From contig CM050665.1 of NCBI GenBank assembly GCA_027574665.1, forward strand, positions 248,001-312,000: a DNA stretch of 64,000 nt, read 5' to 3'. The notes under the pieces are model-generated. The model was not told the origin of the DNA. It saw only the letters and a program-made list of their open reading frames with translations, and searched no databases. Origin of the DNA: Rhynochetos jubatus. Taxonomy: Eukaryota; Chordata; Aves; Eurypygiformes; Rhynochetidae. The position numbers and the translations under genes are program-made. Positions 11,678 through 23,900 of the stretch are shown here, piece by piece; positions within the stretch are counted from its first letter, which is position 1, and every line of letters begins with the position of its first letter.

Positions 11678-12738
11678 CCCTAACCCTAACCCTAACCCTA
11701 GAAGTTGCCGACCGCGGTTTCCGGCCACGGCCCCCCCTGGGTTCTGGCTAGGAAAGCAGTGGAAGGAGCCATGTCTGTGCAGTGTCGTGCTCCTTTTGGC
11801 AGGCCTTTCAATCCCAATTATCCGTGGAGCTGTGGGCTTTCTGGTTCTCCGGACCCTAACCCTAACCCTAACCCTAGAAGTTGCCGACCGTGGATTCCGG
11901 CCACGGCCCCCCCTGGGTTCTGGCTAGGAAAGCAGGGGAAGGAGCCATGTCTGTGCAGTGTCGTGCTCCTCTTGGCAGGCCTTTGCAATCCCAATTATCC
12001 CTGGAGCTGTGGGCTTTCTGGTTCTCCGGACCCTAACCCTAACCCTAACCCTAGAAGTTGCCGACCGCGGTTTCCGGCCACGGCCCCCCCTGGGTTCTGG
12101 CTAGGAAAGCAGGGGAAGGAGCCATGTCTGTGCAGTGTCGTGCTCCTCTTGGCAGGCCTTTGCAATCCCAATTATCCCTGGAGCTGTGGGCTTTCTGGTT
12201 CTCCGGACCCTAACCCTAACCCTAACCCTAGAAGTTGCCGACCGCGGTTTCCGGCCACGGCCCCCCCTGGGTTCTGGCTAGGAAAGCAGGGGAAGGAGCC
12301 ATGTCGGTGCAGTGTCGTGCTCCTCTTGGCAGGCCTTTGCAATCCCAATTATCCCTGGAGCTGTGGGCTTTCTGGTTCTCCGGACCCTAACCCTAACCCT
12401 AACCCTAGAAGTTGCCGACCACGGTTTCCGGCCACGGCCCCCCCTGGGTTCTGGCTAGGAAAGCTGGGGAAGGAGCCATGTCTGTGCAGTGTCGTGCTCC
12501 TCTTGGCAGGCCTTTGCAATCCCAATTATCCCTGGAGCTGTGGGCTTTCTGGTTCTCCGGACCCTAACCCTAACCCTAACCCTAGAAGTTGCCGACCGCG
12601 GTTTCTGGGCATGGCCCCCCCTGGGTTCTGGCTAGGAAAGCCGGGGAAGGAGCCATGTCGGTGCAGTGTCGTGCTCCTCTTGGCAGGCCTTTGCAATCCC
12701 AATTATCCCTGGAGCTGTGGGCTTTCTGGTTCTCCGGA

Positions 12739-13977
12739 CCCTAAACCTAACTCTAACCCTAGAAGTTGCCGACCGTGGTTTCCGGCCACGGCCCCCCCTG
12801 GGTTCTGGCTAGGAAAGCTGGGGAAGGAGCCATGTCGGTGCAATGTCGTGCTCCTCTTGGCAGGCCTTTGCAATCCCAATTATCCCTGGAGCTGTGGGCT
12901 TTCTGGTTCTCCGGACCCTAACCCTAACCCTAACCCTAGAAGTTGCCGACCGTGGATTCCGGCCACGGCCCCCCCTGGGTTCTGGCTAGGAAAGCAGGGG
13001 AAGGAGCCATGTCGGTGCAGTGTCGTGCTCCTCTTGGCAGGCCTTTGCAATCCCAATTATCCCTGGAGCTGTGGGCTTTCTGGTTCTCCGGACCCTAACC
13101 CTAACCCTAACCCTAGAAGTTGCCGACCGCCGTTTCTGGGCATGGCCCCCCCTGGGTTCTGGCTAGGAAAGCTGGGGAAGGAGCCATGTCTGTGCAGTGT
13201 CATGCTCCTCTTGGCAGGCCTTTGCAATCCCAATTATCCCTGGAGCTGTGGGCTTTCTGGTTCTCCGGACCCTAACCCTAACCCTAACCCTAGAAGTTGC
13301 CGACCGCGGTTTCCGGCCACGGCCCCCCCTGGGTTCTGGCTAGGAAAGCAGGGGAAGGAGCCATGTCTGTGCAGTGTCGTGCTCCTCTTGGCAGGCCTTT
13401 GCAATCCCAATTATCCCTGGAGCTGTGGGCTTTCTGGTTCTCCGGACCCTAACCCTAACCCTAACCCTAGAAGTTGCCGACCGCGGTTTCCGGCCACGGC
13501 CCCCCCTGGGTTCTGGCTAGGAAAGCAGGGGAAGGAGCCATGTCGGTGCAGTGTCGTGCTCCTCTTGGCAGGCCTTTGCAATCCCAATTATCCCTGGAGC
13601 TGTGGGCTTTCTGGTTCTCCGGACCCTAACCCTAACCCTAACCCTAGAAGTTGCCGACCGCGGTTTCTGGGCATGGCCCCCCCTGGGTTCTGGCTAGGAA
13701 AGCCGGGGAAGGAGCCATGTCGGTGCAGTGTCGTGCTCCTCTTGGCAGGCCTTTGCAATCCCAATTATCCCTGGAGCTGTGGGCTTTCTGGTTCTCCGGA
13801 CCCTAACCCTAACCCTAACCCTAGAAGTTGCCGACCGCGGTTTCCGGCCACGGCCCCCCCTGGGTTCTGGCTAGGAAAGCCGGGGAAGGAGCCATGTCGG
13901 TGCAGTGTCGTGCTCCTCTTGGCAGGCCTTTGCAATCCCAATTATCCCTGGAGCTGTGGGCTTTCTGGTTCTCCGGA
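12739..13977 (+). repeat. 1,239-bp seven-mer, subcopy A of twenty-mer copy 2
   Basis: Corresponds to 9,200-10,438 at +3,539. It keeps the doubly altered core and ACCGCCGTTTC at 13,130. Confidence 0.87.
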
Positions 13978-15216
13978 CCCTAAACCTAACTCTAACCCTA
14001 GAAGTTGCCGACCGTGGTTTCCGGCCACGGCCCCCCCTGGGTTCTGGCTAGGAAAGCTGGGGAAGGAGCCATGTCGGTGCAGTGTCGTGCTCCTCTTGGC
14101 AGGCCTTTGCAATCCCAATTATCCCTGGAGCTGTGGGCTTTCTGGTTCTCCGGACCCTAACCCTAACCCTAACCCTAGAAGTTGCCGACCGTGGATTCCG
14201 GCCACGGCCCCCCCTGGGTTCTGGCTAGGAAAGCAGGGGAAGGAGCCATGTCTGTGCAGTGTCGTGCTCCTCTTGGCAGGCCTTTGCAATCCCAATTATC
14301 CCTGGAGCTGTGGGCTTTCTGGTTCTCCGGACCCTAACCCTAACCCTAACCCTAGAAGTTGCCGACCGCCGTTTCTGGGCATGGCCCCCCCTGGGTTCTG
14401 GCTAGGAAAGCTGGGGAAGGAGCCATGTCTGTGCAGTGTCATGCTCCTCTTGGCAGGCCTTTGCAATCCCAATTATCCCTGGAGCTGTGGGCTTTCTGGT
14501 TCTCCGGACCCTAACCCTAACCCTAACCCTAGAAGTTGCCGACCGCGGTTTCCGGCCACGGCCCCCCCTGGGTTCTGGCTAGGAAAGCAGGGGAAGGAGC
14601 CATGTCTGTGCAGTGTCGTGCTCCTCTTGGCAGGCCTTTGCAATCCCAATTATCCCTGGAGCTGTGGGCTTTCTGGTTCTCCGGACCCTAACCCTAACCC
14701 TAACCCTAGAAGTTGCCGACCGCGGTTTCCGGCCACGGCCCCCCCTGGGTTCTGGCTAGGAAAGCAGGGGAAGGAGCCATGTCGGTGCAGTGTCGTGCTC
14801 CTCTTGGCAGGCCTTTGCAATCCCAATTATCCCTGGAGCTGTGGGCTTTCTGGTTCTCCGGACCCTAACCCTAACCCTAACCCTAGAAGTTGCCGACTGC
14901 GGTTTCTGGGCATGGCCCCCCCTGGGTTCTGGCTAGGAAAGCCGGGGAAGGAGCCATGTCGGTGCAGTGTCGTGCTCCTCTTGGCAGGCCTTTGCAATCC
15001 CAATTATCCCTGGAGCTGTGGGCTTTCTGGTTCTCCGGACCCTAACCCTAACCCTAACCCTAGAAGTTGCCGACCGCGGTTTCCGGCCACGGCCCCCCCT
15101 GGGTTCTGGCTAGGAAAGCTGGGGAAGGAGCCATGTCGGTGCAGTGTCGTGCTCCTCTTGGCAGGCCTTTGCAATCCCAATTATCCCTGGAGCTGTGGGC
15201 TTTCTGGTTCTCCGGA
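13978..15216 (+). repeat. 1,239-bp seven-mer, subcopy B of twenty-mer copy 2
   Basis: Corresponds to 10,439-11,677 at +3,539. It carries the subcopy-B diagnostic GACTGCGG at 14,899. Confidence 0.87.
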
Positions 15217-15746
15217 CCCTAACCCTAACCCTAACCCTAGAAGTTGCCGACCGCGGTTTCCGGCCACGGCCCCCCCTGGGTTCTGGCTAGGAAAGCTGGG
15301 GAAGGAGCCATGTCTGTGCAGTGTCGTGCTCCTTTTGGCAGGCCTTTCAATCCCAATTATCCGTGGAGCTGTGGGCTTTCTGGTTCTCCGGACCCTAACC
15401 CTAACCCTAACCCTAGAAGTTGCCGACCGTGGATTCCGGCCACGGCCCCCCCTGGGTTCTGGCTAGGAAAGCAGGGGAAGGAGCCATGTCTGTGCAGTGT
15501 CGTGCTCCTCTTGGCAGGCCTTTGCAATCCCAATTATCCCTGGAGCTGTGGGCTTTCTGGTTCTCCGGACCCTAACCCTAACCCTAACCCTAGAAGTTGC
15601 CGACCGCGGTTTCTGGGCATGGCCCCCCCTGGGTTCTGGCTAGGAAAGCTGGGGAAGGAGCCATGTCTGTGCAGTGTCATGCTCCTCTTGGCAGGCCTTT
15701 GCAATCCCAATTATCCCTGGAGCTGTGGGCTTTCTGGTTCTCCGGA

Positions 15747-16631
15747 CCCTAACCCTAACCCTAACCCTAGAAGTTGCCGACCGCGGTTTCCGGCCACGGC
15801 CCCCCCTGGGTTCTGGCTAGGAAAGCAGGGGAAGGAGCCATGTCTGTGCAGTGTCGTGCTCCTCTTGGCAGGCCTTTGCAATCCCAATTATCCCTGGAGC
15901 TGTGGGCTTTCTGGTTCTCCGGACCCTAACCCTAACCCTAACCCTAGAAGTTGCCGACCGCGGTTTCCGGCCACGGCCCCCCCTGGGTTCTGGCTAGGAA
16001 AGCAGGGGAAGGAGCCATGTCGGTGCAGTGTCGTGCTCCTCTTGGCAGGCCTTTGCAATCCCAATTATCCCTGGAGCTGTGGGCTTTCTGGTTCTCCGGA
16101 CCCTAACCCTAACCCTAACCCTAGAAGTTGCCGACCACGGTTTCCGGCCACGGCCCCCCCTGGGTTCTGGCTAGGAAAGCTGGGGAAGGAGCCATGTCTG
16201 TGCAGTGTCGTGCTCCTCTTGGCAGGCCTTTGCAATCCCAATTATCCCTGGAGCTGTGGGCTTTCTGGTTCTCCGGACCCTAACCCTAACCCTAACCCTA
16301 GAAGTTGCCGACCGCGGTTTCTGGGCATGGCCCCCCCTGGGTTCTGGCTAGGAAAGCCGGGGAAGGAGCCATGTCGGTGCAGTGTCGTGCTCCTCTTGGC
16401 AGGCCTTTGCAATCCCAATTATCCCTGGAGCTGTGGGCTTTCTGGTTCTCCGGACCCTAAACCTAACTCTAACCCTAGAAGTTGCCGACCGTGGTTTCCG
16501 GCCACGGCCCCCCCTGGGTTCTGGCTAGGAAAGCTGGGGAAGGAGCCATGTCGGTGCAGTGTCGTGCTCCTCTTGGCAGGCCTTTGCAATCCCAATTATC
16601 CCTGGAGCTGTGGGCTTTCTGGTTCTCCAGA
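15747..16631 (+). repeat. Partial third copy of the 3,539-bp repeat (five monomers)
   Basis: Five monomers repeat the first five of the twenty-mer, ending with the CCCTAAACCTAACTCTAA-core unit at 16,455. One extra CTGGGCAT monomer (15,570-15,746) separates it from copy 2. The order diverges after 16,631, where the CTCCAGACCC junction appears. Confidence 0.8.
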
Positions 16632-19462
16632 CCCTAACCCTAACCCTAACCCTAGAAGTTGCCGACCGCGGTTTCCGGCCACGGCCCCCCCTGGGTTCTG
16701 GCTAGGAAAGCAGGGGAAGGAGCCATGTCGGTGCAGTGTCGTGCTCCTCTTGGCAGGCCTTTGCAATCCCAATTATCCCTGGAGCTGTGGGCTTTCTGGT
16801 TCTCCGGACCCTAACCCTAACCCTAACCCTAGAAGTTGCCGACCGCGGTTTCCGGCCACGGCCCCCCCCGGGTTCTGGATAGGAAAGCAGGGGAAGGAGC
16901 CATGTCTGTGCAGTGTCGTGCTCCTCTTGGCAGGCCTTTGCAATCCCAATTATCCCTGGAGCTGTGGGCTTTCTGGTTCTCCGGACCCTAAACCTAACTC
17001 TAACCCTAGAAGTTGCCGACCGTGGTTTCCGGCCACGGCCCCCCCTGGGTTCTGGCTAGGAAAGCTGGGGAAGGAGCCATGTCTGTGCAGTGTCGTGCTC
17101 CTCTTGGCAGGCCTTTGCAATCCCAATTATCCCTGGAGCTGTGGGCTTTCTGGTTCTCCAGACCCTAACCCTAACCCTAACCCTAGAAGTTGCCGACCGC
17201 GGTTTCCGGCCACGGCCCCCCCTGGGTTCTGGCTAGGAAAGCAGGGGAAGGAGCCATGTCTGTGCAGTGTCGTGCTCCTTTTGGCAGGCCTTTCAATCCG
17301 ACTTATCCGTGGAGCTGTGTGCTTTCTGGTTCTCTGGACCCTAACCCTAACCCTAACCCTAGAAGTTGCCGACCGTGGATTCCGGCCACGGCCCCCCCTG
17401 GGTTCTGGCTAGGAAAGCAGGGGAAGGAGCCATGTCTGTGCAGTGTCGTGCTCCTCTTGGCAGGCCTTTGCAATCCCAATTATCCCTGGAGCTGTGGGCT
17501 TTCTGGTTCTCCGGACCCTAACCCTAACCCTAACCCTAGAAGTTGCCGACCGCGGTTTCTGGGCATGGCCCCCCCTGGGTTCTGGCTAGGAAAGCTGGGG
17601 AAGGAGCCATGTCGGTGCAGTGTCGTGCTCCTCTTGGCAGGCCTTTGCAATCCCAATTATCCCTGGAGCTGTGGGCTTTCTGGTTCTCCGGACCCTAACC
17701 CTAACCCTAACCCTAGAAGTTGCCGACCGCGGTTTCCGGCCACGGCCCCCCCCGGGTTCTGGCTAGGAAAGCAGGGGAAGGAGCCATGTCTGTGCAGTGT
17801 CGTGCTCCTCTTGGCAGGCCTTTGCAATCCCAATCATCCCTGGAGCTGTGGGCTTTCTGGTTCTCCGGACCCTAACCCTAACCCTAACCCTAGAAGTTGC
17901 CGACCGTGGATTCCGGCCACGGCCCCCTCTGGGTTCTGGCTAGGAAAGCAGGGGAAGGAGCCATTTCTGTGCAGTGTCGTGCTCCTCTTGGCAGGCCTTT
18001 GCAATCCCAATTATCCCTGGAGCTGTGGGCTTTCTGGTTCTCCGGACCCTAACCCTAACCCTAACCCTAGAAGTTGCCGACCGCGGTTTCCGGCCACGGC
18101 CCCCCCGGGTTTCTGGCTAGGAAAGCTGGGGAAGGAGCCATGTCTGTGCAGTGTCGTGCTCCTCTTGGCAGGCCTTTGCAATCCCAATTATCCCTGGAGC
18201 TGTGGGCTTTCTGGTTCTCCGGACCCTAAACCTAACCCTAACCCTAGAAGTTGCCGACCGCGGTTTCCGGCCACGGCCCCCCCTGGGTTCTGGCTAGGAA
18301 AGCTGGGGAAGGAGCCATGTCGGTGCAGTGTCATGCTCCTCTTGGCAGGCCTTTGCAATCCCAATTATCCCTGGAGCTGTGGGCTTTCTGGTTCTCCGGA
18401 CCCTAACCCTAACCCTAACCCTAGAAGTTGCCGAACGCGGTTTCCGGCCACGGCCCCCCCCGGGTTCTGGATAGGAAAGCAGGGGAAGGAGCCATGTCTG
18501 TGCAGTGTCGTGCTCCTCTTGGCAGGCCTTTGCAATCCCAATTATCCCTGGAGCTGTGGGCTTTCTGGTTCTCCGGACCCTAACCCTAACCCTAACCCTA
18601 GAAGTTGCCGACCGCGGTTTCCGGCCACGGCCCCCCCTGGGTTCTGGCTAGGAAAGCAGGGGAAGGAGCCATGTCTGTGCAGTGTCGTGCTCCTCTTGGC
18701 AGGCCTTTGCAATCCCAATTATCCCTGGAGCTGTGGGCTTTCTGGTTCTCCGGACCCTAACCCTAACCCTAACCCTAGAAGTTGCCGACCGCGGTTTCCG
18801 GCCACGGCCCCCCCTGGGTTCTGGCTAGGAAAGCTGGGGAAGGAGCCATGTCTGTGCAGTGTCGTGCTCCTCTTGGCAGGCCTTTGCAATCCCAATTATC
18901 CCTGGAGCTGTGGGCTTTCTGTTTCTCCGGACCCTAACCCTAACCCTAACCCTAGAAGTTGCCGACCGCGGTTTCCGGCCACGGCCCCCCCGGGTTTCTG
19001 GCTAGGAAAGCTGGGGAAGGAGCCATGTCTGTGCAGTGTCGTGCTCCTCTTGGCAGGCCTTTACAATCCCAATTATCCCTGGAGCTGTGGGCTTTCTGGT
19101 TCTCCGGACCCTAACCCTAACCCTAACCCTAGAAGTTGCCGACCGCGGTTTCCGGCCACGGCCCCCCCTGGGTTCTGGCTAGGAAATCTGGGGAAGGAGC
19201 CATGTCTGTGCAGTGTCGTGCTCCTCTTGGCAGGCCTTTGCAATCCCAATTATCCCTGGAGCTGTGGGCTTTCTGGTTCTCCGGACCCTAACCCTAACCC
19301 TAACCCTAGAAGTTGCCGACCGCGGTTTCCGGCCACAGCCCCCCCCGGGTTCTGGCTAGGAAAGCTGGGGAAGGAGCCATGTCTGTGCAGTGTCGTGCTC
19401 CTCTTGGCAGGCCTTTGCAATCCCAATTATCCCTGGAGCTGTGGGCTTTCTGGTTCTCCGGA

Positions 19463-19816
19463 CCCTAACCCTAACCCTAACCCTAGAAGTGGTCGACCGC
19501 GGTTTCTGGGCATGGCCCCCCCTGGGTTCTGGCTAGGAAAGCCGGGGAAGGAGCCATGTCGGTGCAGTGTCGTGCTCCTCTTGGCAGGCCTTTGCAATCC
19601 CAATTATCCCTGGAGCTGTGGGCTTTCTGGTTCTCCGGACCCTAAACCTAACTCTAACCCTAGAGGTTGCCGACCGTGGTTTCCGGCCACGGCCCCCCCT
19701 GGGTTCTGGCTAGGAAAGCTGGGGAAGGAGCCATGTCTGTGCAGTGTCGTGCTCCTCTTGGCAGGCCTTTGCAATCCCAATTATCCCTGGAGCTGTGGGC
19801 TTTCTGGTTCTCCGGA
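19463..19816 (+). repeat. 354-bp dimer, copy 1
   Basis: Two monomers. The first has AGAAGTGGTCGACC and CTGGGCAT. The second has the CCCTAAACCTAACTCTAA core followed by AGAGGTTGCCGACC. The pair is repeated immediately downstream (GTGGTC at 19,491 and 19,845, a 354-bp offset). Confidence 0.85.
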
Positions 19817-20170
19817 CCCTAACCCTAACCCTAACCCTAGAAGTGGTCGACCGCGGTTTCTGGGCATGGCCCCCCCTGGGTTCTGGCTAGGAAAGCTGGG
19901 GAAGGAGCCATGTCGGTGCAGTGTCGTGCTCCTCTTGGCAGGCCTTTGCAATCCCAATTATCCCTGGAGCTGTGGGCTTTCTGGTTCTCCGGACCCTAAA
20001 CCTAACTCTAACCCTAGAGGTTGCCGACCGTGGTTTCCGGCCACGGCCCCCCCTGGGTTCTGGCTAGGAAAGCTGGGGAAGGAGCCATGTCTGTGCAGTG
20101 TCGTGCTCCTCTTGGCAGGCCTTTGCAATCCCAATTATCCCTGGAGCTGTGGGCTTTCTGGTTCTCCGGA
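19817..20170 (+). repeat. 354-bp dimer, copy 2
   Basis: Second copy of the dimer, differing at monomer position 81 (AAAGCTGGGG for AAAGCCGGGG) in its first unit. The GTGGTC monomer type also appears near 23,213 and 26,043, showing dispersal of this dimer family over about 7 kb. Confidence 0.85.
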
Positions 20171-20878
20171 CCCTAACCCTAACCCTAACCCTAGAAGTTG
20201 CCGACCGCGGTTTCCGGCCACGGCCCCCCCTGGGTTCTGGCTAGGAAAGCAGGGGAAGGAGCCATGTCTGTGCAGTGTCGTGCTCCTCTTGGCAGGCCTT
20301 TGCAATCCCAATTATCCCTGGAGCTGTGGGCTTTCTGGTTCTCCGGACCCTAACCCTAACCCTAACCCTAGAAGTTGCCGACCGCGGTTTCCGGCCACGG
20401 CCCCCCCTGGGTTCTGGCTAGGAAAGCTGGGGAAGGAGCCATGTCGGTGCAGTGTCGTGCTCCTCTTGGCAGGCCTTTGCAATCCCAATTATCCCTGGAG
20501 CTGTGGGCTTTCTGGTTCTCCGGACCCTAACCCTAACCCTAACCCTAGAAGTTGCCGACCGCGGTTTCCGGCCACGGCCCCCCCTGGGTTCTGGCTAGGA
20601 AAGCAGGGGAAGGAGCCATGTCGGTGCAGTGTCGTGCTCCTCTTGGCAGGCCTTTGCAATCCCAATTATCCCTGGAGCTGTGGGCTTTCTGGTTCTCCGG
20701 ACCCTAACCCTAACCCTAACCCTAGAAGTTGCCGACCGCGGTTTCCGGCCACGGCCCCCCCCGGGTTCTGGCTAGGAAAGCAGGGGAAGGAGCCATGTCT
20801 GTGCAGTGTCGTGCTCCTCTTGGCAGGCCTTTGCAATCCCAATCATACCTGGAGCTGTGGGCTATCTGGTTCTCCGGA

Positions 20879-20908
20879 CCCTAACCCTAACCCTAACCCT
20901 AACCCTAG
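20879..20908 (+). repeat. Extended telomeric core, 4 hexamers (183-bp monomer 1)
   Basis: Four CCCTAA plus CCCTAG, preceded by the GGCTATCTGG variant (haplotype A) and an ATCATACC variant. First of only three extended cores in the first 41 kb. Confidence 0.95.
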
Positions 20909-23900
20909 AAGTTGCCGACCGTGGATTCCGGCCACGGCCCCCTCTGGGTTCTGGCTAGGAAAGCAGGGGAAGGAGCCATGTCTGTGCAGTGTCGTGCTCC
21001 TCTTGGCAGGCCTTTGCAATCCCAATTATCCCTGGAGCTGTGGGCTTTCTGGTTCTCCGGACCCGAACCCTAACCCTAACTCTAGAAGTTGCCGACCGCG
21101 GTTTCCGGCCACGGCCCCCCCGGGTTTCTGGCTAGGAAAGCTGGGGAAGGAGCCATGTCTGTGCAGTGTCGTGCTCCTCTTGGCAGGCCTTTGCAATCCC
21201 AATTATCCCTGGAGCTGTGGGCTTTCTGGTTCTCCGGACCCTAAACCTAACCCTAACCCTAGAAGTTGCCGACCGCGGTTTCCGGCCACGGCCCCCCCTG
21301 GGTTCTGGCTAGGAAAGCTGGGGAAGGAGCCATGTCGGTGCAGTGTCGTGCTCCTCTTGGCAGGCCTTTGCAATCCCAATTATCCCTGGAGCTGTGGGCT
21401 TTCTGGTTCTCCAGACCCTAACCCTAACCCTAACCCTAGAAGTTGCCGACCGCGGTTTCCGGCCACGGCCCCCCCTGGGTTCTGGCTAGGAAAGCAGGGG
21501 AAGGAGCCATGTCTGTGCAGTGTCGTGCTCCTTTTGGCAGGCCTTTCAATCCCAATTATCCCTGGAGCTGTGGGCTTTCTGGTTCTCCGGACCCTAACCC
21601 TAACCCTAACCCTAGAAGTTGCCGACCGCGGTTTCCGGCCACGGCCCCCCCTGGGTTCTGGCTAGGAAAGCAGGGGAAGGAGCCATGTCGGTGCAGTGTC
21701 GTGCTCCTCTTGGCAGGCCTTTGCAATCCCAATTATCCCTGGAGCTGTGGGCTTTCTGGTTCTCCGGACCCTAACCCTAACCCTAACCCTAGAAGTTGCC
21801 GACCGCGGTTTCCGGCCACGGCCCCCCCCGGGTTCTGGATAGGAAAGCAGGGGAAGGAGCCATGTCTGTGCAGTGTCGTGCTCCTCTTGGCAGGCCTTTG
21901 CAATCCCAATTATCCCTGGAGCTGTGGGCTTTCTGGTTCTCCGGACCCTAACCCTAACCCTAACCCTAGAAGTTGCCGACCGCGGTTTCCGGCCACGGCC
22001 CCCCCTGGGTTCTGGCTAGGAAAGCTGGGGAAGGAGCCATGTCTGTGCAGTGTCGTGCTCCTCTTGGCAGGCCTTTGCAATCCCAATTATCCCTGGAGCT
22101 GTGGGCTTTCTGGTTCTCCGGACCCTAACCCTAACCCTAACCCTAGAAGTTGCCGACCGCGGTTTCCGGCCACGGCCCCCCCTGGGTTCTGGCTAGGAAA
22201 GCAGGGGAAGGAGCCATGTCTGTGCAGTGTCGTGCTCCTCTTGGCAGGCCTTTGCAATCCCAATTATCCCTGGAGCTGTGGGCTTTCTGGTTCTCCGGAC
22301 CCTAACCCTAACCCTAACCCTAGAAGTTGCCGACCGCGGTTTCCGGCCACGGCCCCCCCGGGTTTCTGGCTAGGAAAGCTGGGGAAGGAGCCATGTCTGT
22401 GCAGTGTCGTGCTCCTCTTGGCAGGCCTTTGCAATCCCAATTATCCCTGGAGCTGTGGGCTTTCTGGTTCTCCGGACCCTAACCCTAACCCTAACCCTAG
22501 AAGTTGCCGACCGCGGTTTCCGGCCACGGCCCCCCCCGGGTTCTGGATAGGAAAGCAGGGGAAGGAGCCATGTCTGTGCAGTGTCGTGCTCCTCTTGGCA
22601 GGCCTTTGCAATCCCAATTATCCCTGGAGCTGTGGGCTTTCTGGTTCTCCGGACCCTAACCCTAACCCTAACCCTAGAAGTTGCCGACCGCGGTTTCCGG
22701 CCACGGCCCCCCCTGGGTTCTGGCTAGGAAAGCAGGGGAAGGAGCCATGTCTGTGCAGTGTCGTGCTCCTCTTGGCAGGCCTTTGCAATCCCAATTATCC
22801 CTGGAGCTGTGGGCTTTCTGGTTCTCCGGACCCTAACCCTAACCCTAACCCTAGAAGTTGCCGACCGCGGTTTCCGGCCACGGCCCCCCCTGGGTTCTGG
22901 CTAGGAAAGCAGGGGAAGGAGCCATGTCTGTGCAGTGTCGTGCTCCTCTTGGCAGGCCTTTGCAATCCCAATTATCCCTGGAGCTGTGGGCTTTCTGGTT
23001 CTCCGGACCCTAACCCTAACCCTAACCCTAGAAGTTGCCGACCGCGGTTTCCGGCCACGGCCCCCCCGGGTTTCTGGCTAGGAAAGCTGGGGAAGGAGCC
23101 ATGTCGGTGCAGTGTTGTGCTCCTCTTGGCAGGCCTTTGCAATCCCAATTATCCCTGGAGCTGTGGGCTTTCTGGTTCTCCGGACCCTAACCCTAACCCT
23201 AACCCTAGAAGTGGTCGACCGCGGTTTCTGGGCATGGCCCCCCCTGGGTTCTGGCTAGGAAAGCCGGGGAAGGAGCCATGTCGGTGCAGTGTCGTGCTCC
23301 TCTTGGCAGGCCTTTGCAATCCCAATTATCCCTGGAGCTGTGGGCTTTCTGGTTCTCCGGACCCTAACCCTAACCCTAACCCTAGAAGTTGCCGACCGCG
23401 GTTTCCGGCCACGGCCCCCCCTGGGTTCTGGCTAGGAAAGCAGGGGAAGGAGCCATGTCTGTGCAGTGTCGTGCTCCTCTTGGCAGGCCTTTGCAATCCC
23501 AATTATCCCTGGAGCTGTGGGCTTTCTGGTTCTCCGGACCCTAACCCTAACCCTAACCCTAGAAGTTGCCGACCGTGGATTCCGGCCACGGCCCCCCCTG
23601 GGTTCTGGCTAGGAAAGCTGGGGAAGGAGCCATGTCTGTGCAGTGTCGTGCTCCTCTTGGCAGGCCTTTGCAATCCCAATTATCCCTGGAGCTGTGGGCT
23701 TTCTGGTTCTCCGGACCCTAACCCTAACCCTAACCCTAGAAGTTGCCGACCGCGGTTGCTGGGCATGGCCCCCCCTGGGTTCTGGCTAGGAAAGCTGGGG
23801 AAGGAGCCATGTCGGTGCAGTGTCGTGCTCCTCTTGGCAGGCCTTTGCAATCCCAATTATCCCTGGAGCTGTGGGCTTTCTGGTTCTCCGGACCCTAACC

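Larger units (their letters stand above)
8492..12030 (+). repeat. 3,539-bp twenty-mer higher-order repeat, copy 1
   Basis: Twenty monomers including one 176-bp unit (20 x 177 - 1 = 3,539). Private markers recur exactly one period later: ACCGCCGTTTC at 9,591 and 10,830 recurs at 13,130 and 14,369; GACTGCGG at 11,360 recurs at 14,899; and the double-damaged core CCCTAAACCTAACTCTAA at 9,200 and 10,439 recurs at 12,739 and 13,978. Two seven-mer subrepeats lie inside. Confidence 0.9.
12031..15569 (+). repeat. 3,539-bp twenty-mer higher-order repeat, copy 2
   Basis: Directly abuts copy 1 and repeats its marker order at a constant 3,539-bp offset. Few differences are visible, for example GTGCAATGTCG near 12,841 and T versus G at position 99 in the monomer near 13,012. 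The near identity implies a recent block duplication or conversion. Confidence 0.9.

Noticed and set aside
20843-21025. Short minus-strand frames with Leu-Gly repeats
   Set aside because: The Leu-Gly run is the telomeric hexamer read as TTA-GGG. The frames appear only where the 183-bp monomer geometry or flanking stops delimit them.
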